64,000 nucleotides of DNA from positions 2,480,001-2,544,000 of the forward strand of contig CBDDKZ010000005.1 in assembly GCA_965230415.1 (NCBI GenBank), written 5' to 3'. Every line of letters begins with the position of its first letter. The first letter of the stretch is position 1. The notes under the pieces are model-generated. The model made no database searches. It saw only the letters and a program-made list of their open reading frames with translations, and was not told the DNA's origin. Below, piece after piece: positions 1 to 8,555 of this stretch. The position numbers were made by a program, and so were the translations under genes. Origin of the DNA: CBDDKZ01 sp965230415 (GTDB lineage: Bacteria > Bacteroidota > Bacteroidia > Cytophagales > JAAEPT01).

Positions 1-1684
1 CAGTAATAGCAAAGAACCAGTAGCCAAGGTACAAGCCTCTGTAACGAGTGGCACTCTCCCACTTGAAGTGCAGTTTGATGCGTCCCTTTCATATGATCCG
101 GATATGGAAGCACTTAGTTATGCCTGGGATTTTGATGCAAACGGTACAGTAGATGCCACCACTTTAAATCCGTCGCACAGTTTCACTCAAGCCGGAATAT
201 ATAATGTCGTACTAACGGTAAGCGATCCCAATGGCTTATCTTCTTCAGATTCTGTTTCAATAATTGCAGGAAATACAAGGCCAAATGTGAGTATTATAGC
301 ACCTGTTCATGGTGGTTTTTATGGTTATGGCGAGTCCATTTCCATTGAAGCTACCGCAGAAGATGCCGAAGATGGAATGGTCGCTTGTGAAGACCTTGGC
401 ATAATAGTCAAGCACTTTCTTGATGGTGATCTTAATATGGTTTATCATATTGATAGTTGTGAAGGAAATGTGGAGTTAGCGAATATTGGAGTAATTGGAC
501 GCGACAGGACCATTCTTGTGGAAGCCTCTTATCAGGATCAAATGCAATTAACTGGTAAAGATAGCGTCATGCTACAACCCAAACTAAAACAAGCTGAACA
601 CTATTCGGAACATAGTGGAGTATCAATTGAGCAATCAGATGATCCGCAAGATAGTTCTTTACAAGTAACTCATATTAGCAATCTCGATTACCTGGTTTTT
701 GAGCCGGTAAATCTTTCCGGAATAACTCACCTGTCTTTTCGTCTTAAAAATAATGGAGGCGGTGGCCGCATATATATTTATTTGGACGACTTAAACTCAA
801 ACGCTATAGGTCAACTTTGGGTAGAAGGTGGAGGCGATTTTTGGGATGACTACATAGTCCCCGTCTCTGAATATGCCGGTACTCATAAACTGTACATACA
901 GTTCATCACCGAATTTAAATCACAGCAAAGCATGTGCAAACTAAACTCCATTTCATTTCATGGAATAGGAATTTCAGATGAAGATGCCTGTGCGCTTAAT
1001 GGACTCAAAGGGCATTATTTCAACAACACAAACTTTGCAGGGCCTGCCGAAGAAAGAAAAGATCCGTTTATTTCGTTCAATACCTTCGCCGCTTTGCATC
1101 CATCCATCAATAACGACCAGGTAAGCGCACGTTGGACAGGTTCTGTCAAGGTAGATAGCAGTGCCACCTATTATTTTACGACAAGGCATGAGAATGGAAC
1201 TGTGAGGCTGTCATTGAACAATGAGTTGTTGATCGAATCTTCCGAAAATGGTGTGCATACTGCCGATGGAGTTGATTTGGATGCGGGAGAATCTTATAAC
1301 ATTACACTTGAATATATTCATACCTCAGGTAAAGCACAAATGGTACTGGCGTGGAATCCGCAAGACGCGATTGATAAAGAAAGTCTGTTCACCGAAACGG
1401 CGGTTGTTACAAGATCCGAAATTATTACCGAGGAACAGGCACCATCGGTATTTCCCAATCCACTTGTACATTCAATGCTTATTAAGTCACAAAACGTGAA
1501 TGAATATATTAAATCGGTGAAGATGTTGAATGCGGCAGGAATTATCACACTAAATGAACAAGCAGAGAAAGCGACAGACCTCACAAAGGTGTCTACTAAA
1601 GAATTAGAAGACGGGCTTTATTACTTACTTATAGAGACCAATAAAAAGGTGTATACCATGAAAGTTCTTAAAACGACTAAGTAG
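1..1684 (+). CDS. Secreted PKD/CBM6-like/PA14 protein with T9SS sorting domain (5' end outside window)
   Basis: The reading frame is open from base 2 to the stop at 1684, so the gene starts upstream of the window; the GTG at 68 lies inside a PKD domain (LEVQFDASLSYDPD...YAWDFDANG) and is not a real start. In order the visible part holds a PKD domain (to about base 270), a CBM6-like carbohydrate-binding region (about 590-965), a PA14 domain (about 985-1365, LKGHYFNNTNFAGP to MVLAWNPQD) and a T9SS type A C-terminal domain (VFPNPLVHSMLIKS...LEDGLYYLLIETNKK). PKD, CBM6 and PA14 in tandem are known from surface polysaccharide-acting proteins, and in Bacteroidota often follow a PQQ-type sugar dehydrogenase-like propeller. 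The catalytic part, if any, is not visible, so no reaction is assigned. The product is predicted to be exported and anchored at or released from the outer surface. Confidence 0.85.
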   Translation, partial: SNSKEPVAKVQASVTSGTLPLEVQFDASLSYDPDMEALSYAWDFDANGTVDATTLNPSHSFTQAGIYNVVLTVSDPNGLSSSDSVSIIAGNTRPNVSIIAPVHGGFYGYGESISIEATAEDAEDGMVACEDLGIIVKHFLDGDLNMVYHIDSCEGNVELANIGVIGRDRTILVEASYQDQMQLTGKDSVMLQPKLKQAEHYSEHSGVSIEQSDDPQDSSLQVTHISNLDYLVFEPVNLSGITHLSFRLKNNGGGGRIYIYLDDLNSNAIGQLWVEGGGDFWDDYIVPVSEYAGTHKLYIQFITEFKSQQSMCKLNSISFHGIGISDEDACALNGLKGHYFNNTNFAGPAEERKDPFISFNTFAALHPSINNDQVSARWTGSVKVDSSATYYFTTRHENGTVRLSLNNELLIESSENGVHTADGVDLDAGESYNITLEYIHTSGKAQMVLAWNPQDAIDKESLFTETAVVTRSEIITEEQAPSVFPNPLVHSMLIKSQNVNEYIKSVKMLNAAGIITLNEQAEKATDLTKVSTKELEDGLYYLLIETNKKVYTMKVLKTTK

Positions 1685-1747
1685 TTGGTAGCTAGTAGGT
1701 AGTGTTGCCATAGATGCTGCGTTTTTTAGCGTTTTGTGGCTTAATTA

Positions 1748-1786
1748 ATAAGGGATTGTTCAATCAAACATTCCCTTATCATTTTT
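1748..1786 (+). terminator. Rho-independent terminator after the PKD/PA14 gene
   Basis: Stem ATAAGGGA (1748-1755) pairs with TCCCTTAT (1772-1779) around a 16-base loop and is followed by a short T run. It lies 64 bases after the stop and separates this gene from the arylsulfotransferase-like pair. The long loop and short T tract make it a moderate call. Confidence 0.5.
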
Positions 1787-1888
1787 GACTCTTTCTTTTA
1801 TCATGCTGGTTATTAATTGGTTGTATGATTAAATTCTGAAATGGTTTCTATTGAAGATTCCATGACTTGGGACGAACACTTACAACTT

Positions 1889-3508
1889 ATGAAATTATTA
1901 TCCTGTTTGTTTATTGCCTGTGCCTGCACGAGTTTGTTGGCACAACAGACGGTTGGAACTTTTGTGAACACGCCTGATGCAATGCATTCACTCACCTTTT
2001 TCTCTGGTTTTTATTCTTCAGACTGTTACCTGATAGATAACTGTGGAAACGTAATTAACCACTGGGACCGGAATCTGCATACCGCCAATTCTGCCTATTT
2101 TTTAGAAAATGGCCTGATGCTGAGAACCTATGACGTTGAAGATGAGGTGGGCCCCATTGAAGCCCCCAGTAGTGCAGGTGGTTTGGAGCTGGTGGACTGG
2201 GATAACAATACCGTTTGGCAGTACGAAGTGAATACCACAACTTATATAAGTCACCACGATGTGGCCGTTTTGCCCAATGGCAATATTTTAGTTGAAATTT
2301 GGGAAATTAACGAAGACTTGCCGTCCCCTTTGAATACAAGATGGTGGGAAGGGATTCTGGAACTGGAAGTTCTTGGTACCGATGAAGCTAATATTATATG
2401 GGAATGGCACCTCTATGATCATTTGGTGCAGGAAGAAGATCCGCAGGGTCTTTTTTTTGGCGAAGTAGCAGGACACCCTGAATTAGTGGATATCAATGCC
2501 CCGGTTCCATCGGGTAGCGATTGGACTCATATGAACTCACTCGATTACCATCCGGAATTTGACCAGATATTGATGAGTGTTCGTGATTTTGGCGAAATCT
2601 GGATCATCGATCATAGCACCACCACGCAACAGGCTGCAAGTCACGAAGGTGGGAATTACGGAAAAGGTGGAGATTTGCTCTACAGGTGGGGGAATCCTGA
2701 GATGTATAATCGAGGAACAGACGGTGATCGACATTTATATGGGCAGCATGGCGCTTTTTGGATTAAGCCGGGATTTAAAGACGAAGGAAAAATAAGTTTG
2801 TTTAATAATGGCAACGGAAGACCCGGAACAGATTATTCCATTGCTTCCATAATAGACCCTCCTGTAGATGCGCAGGGTAACTACATTATTGATGGAAATA
2901 ATGCTTACCTTCCTATAGATCCATCTTGGTCCTACACGGCAGCCAATGAACCCGATTTCTTTTCCCGCTTCATGTCCAACCTGCAACGTCTTCCCAATGG
3001 CAATATGCTTGTTAATGAGGGAACCAAAGGTCACCTTTTTGAGTTGGACGAGCATGATGAAATCGTTTGGGACTATGTAATTCCCCTTGACCAGGATGAA
3101 CCGGTAAGGCAGGGTGGTTTTACTTCTTCCAATTGGTGTTTTATGGCTTTTAAATACCCTCTTGACTATCCGGGTTTTCAAGGTAAAGACCTTAGTCCGG
3201 GCGACCCTATTGAACTCGATCCGCTCAACAATTGTGAGCTAACTACCAGTATTACTACAAAAGAAGCAATTAGTAAAGCAAGTGTAACTTTGCTTGATGG
3301 TGTTATAAAAGTGGAACAGCACGAAGGGACATATATGAAGGTAAGATTGCTATCAGCAGACGGAAAAGTGTATTATGACGATGAAACTTATAACAACCAA
3401 ATAGAGCTATCATCTTCTCAACTCAAGCCTGGATTTTATTATGTGAATGTTGTTTTGGCAAATGGAGCTCCAACAAGTGAAAAACTTTTTCTTACATCAA
3501 CGAAATAA
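1889..3508 (+). CDS. Secreted arylsulfotransferase (ASST)-like protein, copy 1
   Basis: The frame is open from 1841, but ATG 1889 starts a clean signal peptide (MKLLSCLFIACACTSLLAQ), so the product is taken as 539 residues. The body is a repetitive Trp/Asp-rich propeller of the arylsulfotransferase family: HHDVAVLPNGNIL, HMNSLDYHPEFDQIL, EIWIIDHSTT, GDLLYRWGNP and LQRLPNGNML are family-type blade motifs that carry His and Arg residues. The last 80 residues (from ASVTLLDG to EKLFLTSTK) look like a degenerate T9SS type A sorting domain. Known ASST enzymes transfer sulfate between phenolic esters in the periplasm; many Bacteroidota homologues are uncharacterised, so donor and acceptor are unknown. 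A closely similar paralogue starts 4 bases after the stop, indicating tandem duplication and co-transcription. Confidence 0.8.
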   Translation: MKLLSCLFIACACTSLLAQQTVGTFVNTPDAMHSLTFFSGFYSSDCYLIDNCGNVINHWDRNLHTANSAYFLENGLMLRTYDVEDEVGPIEAPSSAGGLELVDWDNNTVWQYEVNTTTYISHHDVAVLPNGNILVEIWEINEDLPSPLNTRWWEGILELEVLGTDEANIIWEWHLYDHLVQEEDPQGLFFGEVAGHPELVDINAPVPSGSDWTHMNSLDYHPEFDQILMSVRDFGEIWIIDHSTTTQQAASHEGGNYGKGGDLLYRWGNPEMYNRGTDGDRHLYGQHGAFWIKPGFKDEGKISLFNNGNGRPGTDYSIASIIDPPVDAQGNYIIDGNNAYLPIDPSWSYTAANEPDFFSRFMSNLQRLPNGNMLVNEGTKGHLFELDEHDEIVWDYVIPLDQDEPVRQGGFTSSNWCFMAFKYPLDYPGFQGKDLSPGDPIELDPLNNCELTTSITTKEAISKASVTLLDGVIKVEQHEGTYMKVRLLSADGKVYYDDETYNNQIELSSSQLKPGFYYVNVVLANGAPTSEKLFLTSTK

Positions 3509-3511
3509 AAT

Positions 3512-5188
3512 ATGAAAGTAAATTTTATCAAAACATTGGCACTTGTAGTTAGTATTATCGGTGCAGTATTTAGTTCGAAGTCTCAAAATACGGTCGGCTT
3601 GCTTAGCATTGAACACGAAGATGTTTATGAAGGTTATAGCTTATTTTTCCCGCACAACCAATCATCTGTGTATTTGATTGATAATTGTGGTGAAATAGTT
3701 CATGAGTGGGCCGATAGCAGTAATTTCAGACCTGGTAATATTGCTTATATAGATAATGAAGGCAATTTGACAAAAGGTAAACGCGATGCTGCCCTTGCCG
3801 GTGACCATATTTGGGCCGGTGGTGGAGGTTCAATTATCGAAAGACGTAGTTGGGACAATGAGCTTATTTGGGAATTTGAAATGAATGATTCCCTGCAACG
3901 CATTCATCACGACTTCTCTGTCATGCCCAATGGAAATGTATTGGCTATTGCCTGGGAATTGAAATCGGAGGAAGATGCACAGGCAGCCGGACGCGATACC
4001 AGCACTACAGCTCAGGATAAGTTGTGGCCCGATTTTATTTTTGAATTAAATGGTGATGATGGTGAGATAGTCTGGGAATGGCATGCCTGGGATCATTTGA
4101 TTCAGGATTTCGACAGTAGTAAAGCTAATTATGGAAGCGTGTATGACCACCCGGAGTTAATAAATATCAATTATGATAATACCAAGGGGCATCCCGATTG
4201 GTTGCATGCCAATTCAATTGATTACAACGAAGATTTGGATCAGATCATGATAAGCGTGCCTACATTCAATGAGATATGGATCATAGACCATTCAACTACT
4301 ACTCAACAGGCAGCTGGCCATTTGGGAGGATTTGCCGATAAAGGCGGGGATTTACTTTTTAGATGGGGAAACCCGCTCGCTCATGCAGCAGGCGATTCAA
4401 GCGATCAAAAATTATTCTATCAGCACGATGCACATTGGATAAATGATTTTCTCGATGATTCGCACAGTGAGTACGGAAAAATAGCCGTGTTTAACAATAG
4501 AGTAAATGAAAATGTGTCAACTGCTCACGTAATAATGCCTGAGTGGGTAGACTATGAGTGGGCTTATTCATCCGATGATAATGTGTTTCTTCCCAATGAC
4601 TTTAGCAAAACCTATAGGCACCCAGTGAGTGATTCATTGATGTATTCTAATATATTGTCTAGTATTCAGCATTTGCCAAACGATAACGTTTTGTTAGGAG
4701 TTGGTAGACCGGGTTATGCTTTTGAACTAAACAGTGCTAATGAAGTTGTTTGGGAATACCGTACTCCGCTGGTTGCCGGGTCTCCTGTTAATCAGGGCGA
4801 TGCAATAGCGCTAAGCCAAAACCTTACTTTTAGAATTAAAAAATACCCGCTTGACTTCGAAGGGTTTAAGGATCGCGATTTGTCCCCAAAAGGCTATATC
4901 GAACTAAATCCGGATGTTAATTTTTGTGAAGGGCTAAATACGAGTGTCTTTGATAATGAAGATAAAGGAGACCTGATTGTTTACCCTAACCCGGTATCCG
5001 ATATTTTGAACATAGAAGGTTTAAACGCAGAAAATTTGTCGCTTGCTGTTTATAATGCACGCGGTATGAAGATCGGAGATTACGAATTAACAAATACTAC
5101 ATTGAGAATAGCTATTAAAAACTGGGATCCGGGCGTTTATTTTGTAACAGCAGGAGCGTTTAGTCGAAAAGTTTATATAAAGCCGTGA
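3512..5188 (+). CDS. Secreted arylsulfotransferase (ASST)-like protein, copy 2
   Basis: This 558-residue paralogue of the preceding gene has a signal peptide (MKVNFIKTLALVVSIIGAVFSSKSQ), the same order of propeller motifs (HHDFSVMPNGNVL, HANSIDYNEDLDQIM, EIWIIDHSTT, GDLLFRWGNP) and a clear T9SS type A domain (VYPNPVSDILNIEG...WDPGVYFVTAG...KVYIKP). One motif differs from copy 1: the blade reading LQRLPNGN there is IQHLPNDN here, so the Arg of a common family motif is replaced by His, which could alter substrate binding. The 3-base gap to copy 1 and the terminator after it define a two-gene unit. No sulfatase or sulfate-activation gene is nearby. The family call is firm; the activity is inferred only. 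Confidence 0.8.
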   Translation: MKVNFIKTLALVVSIIGAVFSSKSQNTVGLLSIEHEDVYEGYSLFFPHNQSSVYLIDNCGEIVHEWADSSNFRPGNIAYIDNEGNLTKGKRDAALAGDHIWAGGGGSIIERRSWDNELIWEFEMNDSLQRIHHDFSVMPNGNVLAIAWELKSEEDAQAAGRDTSTTAQDKLWPDFIFELNGDDGEIVWEWHAWDHLIQDFDSSKANYGSVYDHPELININYDNTKGHPDWLHANSIDYNEDLDQIMISVPTFNEIWIIDHSTTTQQAAGHLGGFADKGGDLLFRWGNPLAHAAGDSSDQKLFYQHDAHWINDFLDDSHSEYGKIAVFNNRVNENVSTAHVIMPEWVDYEWAYSSDDNVFLPNDFSKTYRHPVSDSLMYSNILSSIQHLPNDNVLLGVGRPGYAFELNSANEVVWEYRTPLVAGSPVNQGDAIALSQNLTFRIKKYPLDFEGFKDRDLSPKGYIELNPDVNFCEGLNTSVFDNEDKGDLIVYPNPVSDILNIEGLNAENLSLAVYNARGMKIGDYELTNTTLRIAIKNWDPGVYFVTAGAFSRKVYIKP

Positions 5189-5236
5189 CAAGCTATTATT
5201 AAGAACGGTATTTTATATAGCCGCTTCCAACGTTAT

Positions 5237-5270
5237 ACACCTTCGTTTTCTCTAAGCGGAGGTGTTTTTT
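5237..5270 (+). terminator. Rho-independent terminator of the ASST-like pair
   Basis: ACACCTTCG (5237-5245) pairs with CGGAGGTGT (5257-5265, one G-T pair) and runs into six Ts. It overlaps the last codons of the convergent minus-strand gene. Confidence 0.7.
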
Positions 5271-5959
5271 ATACCTTCCTCATTAAAGCGCTCGTAAAGG
5301 TCTATGTCAAAACGGGCAATTGTAGATATATCACCCAATTTTATTACGAGATCAAAAGGGTGCTCTGTTGTTTCGTTTTGTTTGTGGGTATCAATAATTT
5401 GTTTGTAAACGGAGATGTACTCGGTTGTAAATATCAGGCGCTTTTCGTCATCCCGGTACCCACTAAAAGCTGGAATAATTCGTACATAATTGGCCACATG
5501 AGGTACTGGTAAATCTTTTACCCATCCTACATAGAATTTGCCCGAACCGAGCGTGAATTGTAATAAATGATGGTCTTTGTTAGAAGATAATAATAGCATT
5601 TCCATTTCATTACCTACTTTTTTGATGGCCTTTTCTACCTGTTTGCTTACATCCCGGTAAATAGTTAGGTTTCCAAGTTTGGCACCCGCAAAAGCAAGAA
5701 TGAGGGTGAAAGAAGTAGTACCGACATGTGGTATGTCGAGTGGGAAATAAGAATAAATCTTGTTAATTAGGGCCGGGAAAAAATAAACTGCCAGATCTTT
5801 GCAGGCTTCTGCAATTATAAGTAATGCTATTCCAACGACAATAGTGTCAAAAATTAATCGTTGGCGATCGAGGCGTTGTTGTCGAAATTTGAAACAGTTG
5901 AGACGAGTCAACAGGTAATAACCCGCTGCAATAGGAAAAATAAATACGTTCCAAGGCAT
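5252..5959 (-). CDS. Predicted inner-membrane protein of unknown function (235 aa)
   Basis: No family is recognised. The N-terminal half is hydrophobic, with likely membrane segments near residues 4-18 (FIFPIAAGYYLLT), 37-62 (FDTIVVGIALLIIAEACKDLAVYFF) and 80-95 (TSFTLILAFAGAKLGNL). The C-terminal half (from about residue 105) is soluble and includes a beta-rich stretch (FTLGSGKFYVGWVKDLP...YVRIIPAFSGYRDDEKRLIFTTEYISVY), reminiscent of membrane proteins that carry a small cytoplasmic SH3-like sensor, but this is only a resemblance. ATG 5959 lies 3 bases after the stop of a 59-codon gene on the same strand, so the two are probably co-transcribed. Function unknown. Confidence 0.7.
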   Translation of the reverse strand: MPWNVFIFPIAAGYYLLTRLNCFKFRQQRLDRQRLIFDTIVVGIALLIIAEACKDLAVYFFPALINKIYSYFPLDIPHVGTTSFTLILAFAGAKLGNLTIYRDVSKQVEKAIKKVGNEMEMLLLSSNKDHHLLQFTLGSGKFYVGWVKDLPVPHVANYVRIIPAFSGYRDDEKRLIFTTEYISVYKQIIDTHKQNETTEHPFDLVIKLGDISTIARFDIDLYERFNEEGIKNTSA

Positions 5960-5962
5960 GAC

Positions 5963-6142
5963 TTATGCAGCATTTTGAGCTGTTTTATTCTCATTCACAA
6001 TAGAATGAAATACCTGCGATTTTTCCAGCTTACTAATTAAGTCAATTACTTTTTTACGCTTAAAAAAGTCTGAAGTCGTATAATACATACGCCCGCCTTT
6101 TGTCACCTTTCGTAGATCTTTTTGCTGTGCCTCTTCTTTCAT
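5963..6142 (-). CDS. Small protein of unknown function (59 aa)
   Basis: An ATG at 6142 opens a 59-codon frame ending in TAA at 5963-5965. The protein begins MKEEAQQKDLRKVTKGGRM and ends in ENKTAQNAA; it is rich in Lys and other charged residues, with an amphipathic middle (SDFFKRKKVIDLISKLEKSQ) and no membrane segment or signal peptide. It sits 3 bases upstream of the 235-residue membrane protein on the same strand, which is the main reason to accept it as real. It could be a small partner of that protein. Protein-like composition and tight spacing support it; there is no recognised family. Confidence 0.55.
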   Translation of the reverse strand: MKEEAQQKDLRKVTKGGRMYYTTSDFFKRKKVIDLISKLEKSQVFHSIVNENKTAQNAA

Positions 6143-6395
6143 ACTAATAAAATTAAGCGCAATTATCTATCTTTCTTAACGAAGCATCTATTTTTTTTGT
6201 TCCTTCTCTATTTTTTTACATTGAGTTAAAGATAACTAAACACAAGTCTGGTTTTCGAATAGTGGGGCTTAATAGGACATCAATAGTTGTAATAGCTTTT
6301 GTCCACCGATGCGAGTACTAGTTTAGGCGGGCTTATTGGCGTTTGCTGTTGATATTGGCATGAATTGACACTTATTTAATCTCAAAAAATTATCG

Positions 6396-6422
6396 CTGTC
6401 AGTAAATCTGTCATATTGACAG
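6396..6422 (+). promoter_or_regulatory. Three-half-site operator upstream of dnaK
   Basis: CTGTCA (6396-6401), a 6-base spacer, CTGTCA (6408-6413), a 3-base spacer and the inverted half-site TGACAG (6417-6422). The last two half-sites form a perfect 15-bp inverted repeat. The same half-site order and spacers occur upstream of htpG at 40617-40643. It lies 88 bases before the dnaK ATG. The binding protein is unknown; a heat-shock or stress regulator is the natural inference. Confidence 0.6.
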
Positions 6423-6444
6423 TGAAATTTGTCCGGAAATGCTC

Positions 6445-6460
6445 TGGCATGCTGCTTGAT
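6445..6460 (+). promoter_or_regulatory. Candidate -24/-12 (sigma-54-like) promoter of dnaK
   Basis: TGGCAT, five bases, then TTGAT closely follows the sigma-54 consensus TGGCAC-N5-TTGCA, with the invariant GG and correct spacing; the usual C of the GC pair at -12 is A. It begins 22 bases after the operator array. Transcription would begin near 6470, giving a leader of about 40 bases. Identification is by consensus only. Confidence 0.45.
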
Positions 6461-6510
6461 AGAGAAAAGATGTAACAAGAAATTTAATGGCTCTAAGTAT
6501 ATAAATAATT

Positions 6511-8430
6511 ATGGGAAAAATTATCGGAATAGACCTGGGAACCACCAACTCCTGCGTTTCTGTCATGGAAGGAAACGAACCGGTGGTGATTCCAAATAGT
6601 GAAGGAAGAAGAACGACACCTTCTATTGTAGCGTTTTTAGATGATGGTAAGGGAGAGCGTAAAGTGGGAGATCCTGCAAAGAGACAGGCTATCACGAATC
6701 CCAAAAACACCATACAATCTATCAAACGATTTATGGGTAAGAAGTATTCGAATTGTAGTAAGGAGAAAGAATCTGTTGCTTACGATGTAGAATCGGGAAA
6801 CAACGATACACCTCGTGTAAAAATTGGTGATCGTAGTTATACACCACAAGAAATATCGGCCATGATACTTCAGAAAATGAAGGGTACGGCAGAAGATTAT
6901 CTGGGTACGTCAGTAACTGAGGCTGTAGTCACAGTACCTGCTTATTTTAATGATGCAGAACGTCAGGCAACAAAAGAGGCTGGGCAGATTGCAGGTTTGG
7001 ACGTGAAACGTATTATCAACGAACCTACCGCTGCAGCTTTAGCTTACGGATTAGACAAAAAAGATCAGGATATTACTATTGCGGTCTATGACCTTGGTGG
7101 TGGTACCTTCGATATATCTATCCTGGAGCTGGGAGATGGCGTATTTGAAGTGAAATCCACAAACGGAGACACCAGATTAGGTGGTGACGATTTTGATCTG
7201 GTAATCATAAACTGGTTGGCGGAGGAGTTTTTGAAAGACGAAGGAATAGACTTACGTAAGGACCCAATGGCCCTTCAACGTTTGAAAGAAGCTGCTGAAA
7301 AGGCAAAAATCGAGTTGTCAAGTGGTACTTCCACAGAAATCAACCTGCCTTATATTATGCCTGTTGATGGTATTCCTAAGCACTTGGTACGTTCGCTTTC
7401 AAGAGCTCAGTTTGAGCAATTGGCCGATGATCTGATAAGAAGATCTTTAGAGCCGTGTAAACAAGCAATTAGCGATGCCGGTATTTCAGTTTCTGAAATC
7501 GATGAAGTAATTTTAGTAGGAGGTTCTACACGTATCCCAAGGATACAGGAAGAGGTAGAGAAATTCTTCGGTAAAAAACCTTCTAAAGGAGTAAACCCGG
7601 ATGAGGTTGTAGCTATTGGCGCTGCAATTCAGGGTGGTGTATTGACTGGTGAGGTTAAAGATGTCTTACTACTAGACGTAACGCCTTTATCTCTTGGAAT
7701 TGAGACAATGGGCGGTGTGTTTACCAAACTAATAGAATCAAACACAACGATTCCTGCTAAGAAGTCTGAAGTATTCTCTACGGCGGCAGATAACCAGCCT
7801 TCAGTAGAAATTCATGTGTTGCAGGGTGAGCGCCCTATGGCTCAGGATAATAAAACAATTGGTCGTTTTCACCTGACGGATATTCCGCCGGCACCACGTG
7901 GCACACCTAAAATCGAAGTAACTTTCGATATCGATGCTAATGGTATCATGCAGGTTTCTGCCAAAGATCAGGGAACTGGTAAAGAGCAACAAATTCGAAT
8001 TGAAGCTTCTTCCGGATTGACAGACGAGGAAATCGAGAAAATGAAGCAGGAAGCAGAAGCCAATGCCGATGCGGACAAAGCTGCTAAAGAAAAGGCCGAC
8101 AAAATAAATGCTGCCGATTCTTTAATTTTCCAAACAGAAAAGCAACTAAGCGAATTTGGAGATAAATTGTCTGAAGGAAATAAGACGGCAATTCAAGGGG
8201 CTTTGGACGAATTGAAAGAAGCACTTAAATCGCAAGATACTGCTGCTATGGAGGCCAAAACAGAAGCTTTGAATGCTGCATGGCAGGCCGCTTCACAAGA
8301 AATATACCAGGCACAACAAGCAGCAGGTGGTGCAGAAGGAGCAGCTCAGGGACAACCTGAAGGTAATGCTTCCGATGCTGGTTCTGCTGAAGATGTTGAC
8401 TTTGAAGAAGTAACAGACGAGAAAAAATAA
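6511..8430 (+). CDS. dnaK: Chaperone protein DnaK (Hsp70)
   Basis: This 639-residue ATP-dependent chaperone binds exposed hydrophobic segments of unfolded proteins in the cytoplasm and works with DnaJ and GrpE, neither of which is in the window. The N-terminus GKIIGIDLGTTNSCVSVMEG is the Hsp70 phosphate-binding signature; the second (IAVYDLGGGTFDISIL, about 190-205) and third (VILVGGSTRIPRIQ, about 333-346) signatures are intact. The substrate-binding domain starts near residue 390 (LLLDVTPLSLGIETMGG), followed by a helical lid and an acidic tail (EDVDFEEVTDEKK). Length is normal. It appears monocistronic: it has its own operator and promoter array upstream and a strong terminator 27 bases downstream. 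Confidence 0.98.
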   Translation: MGKIIGIDLGTTNSCVSVMEGNEPVVIPNSEGRRTTPSIVAFLDDGKGERKVGDPAKRQAITNPKNTIQSIKRFMGKKYSNCSKEKESVAYDVESGNNDTPRVKIGDRSYTPQEISAMILQKMKGTAEDYLGTSVTEAVVTVPAYFNDAERQATKEAGQIAGLDVKRIINEPTAAALAYGLDKKDQDITIAVYDLGGGTFDISILELGDGVFEVKSTNGDTRLGGDDFDLVIINWLAEEFLKDEGIDLRKDPMALQRLKEAAEKAKIELSSGTSTEINLPYIMPVDGIPKHLVRSLSRAQFEQLADDLIRRSLEPCKQAISDAGISVSEIDEVILVGGSTRIPRIQEEVEKFFGKKPSKGVNPDEVVAIGAAIQGGVLTGEVKDVLLLDVTPLSLGIETMGGVFTKLIESNTTIPAKKSEVFSTAADNQPSVEIHVLQGERPMAQDNKTIGRFHLTDIPPAPRGTPKIEVTFDIDANGIMQVSAKDQGTGKEQQIRIEASSGLTDEEIEKMKQEAEANADADKAAKEKADKINAADSLIFQTEKQLSEFGDKLSEGNKTAIQGALDELKEALKSQDTAAMEAKTEALNAAWQAASQEIYQAQQAAGGAEGAAQGQPEGNASDAGSAEDVDFEEVTDEKK

Positions 8431-8456
8431 GCTAGTCTCTTTAAGAGAAATATAGA

Positions 8457-8491
8457 AGTCCGTCATCGATTCGATGACGGACTTTTTTTTT
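8457..8491 (+). terminator. Rho-independent terminator of dnaK
   Basis: A perfect 12-bp stem (8457-8468 with 8472-8483, AGTCCGTCATCG and its complement) with a 3-base loop, followed by nine Ts. Confidence 0.9.
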
Positions 8492-8555
8492 GATTTTTGT
8501 GGCACTTCGACCAGGTGGAAGGGAGGACCATACCTCAACGAGGTGCCTACCTGCT

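Noticed and set aside
2735..3181. 148-codon frame antisense to the first ASST-like gene
   Set aside because: Lies wholly inside a well-supported gene; sequence is a low-complexity shadow without a family or signal.
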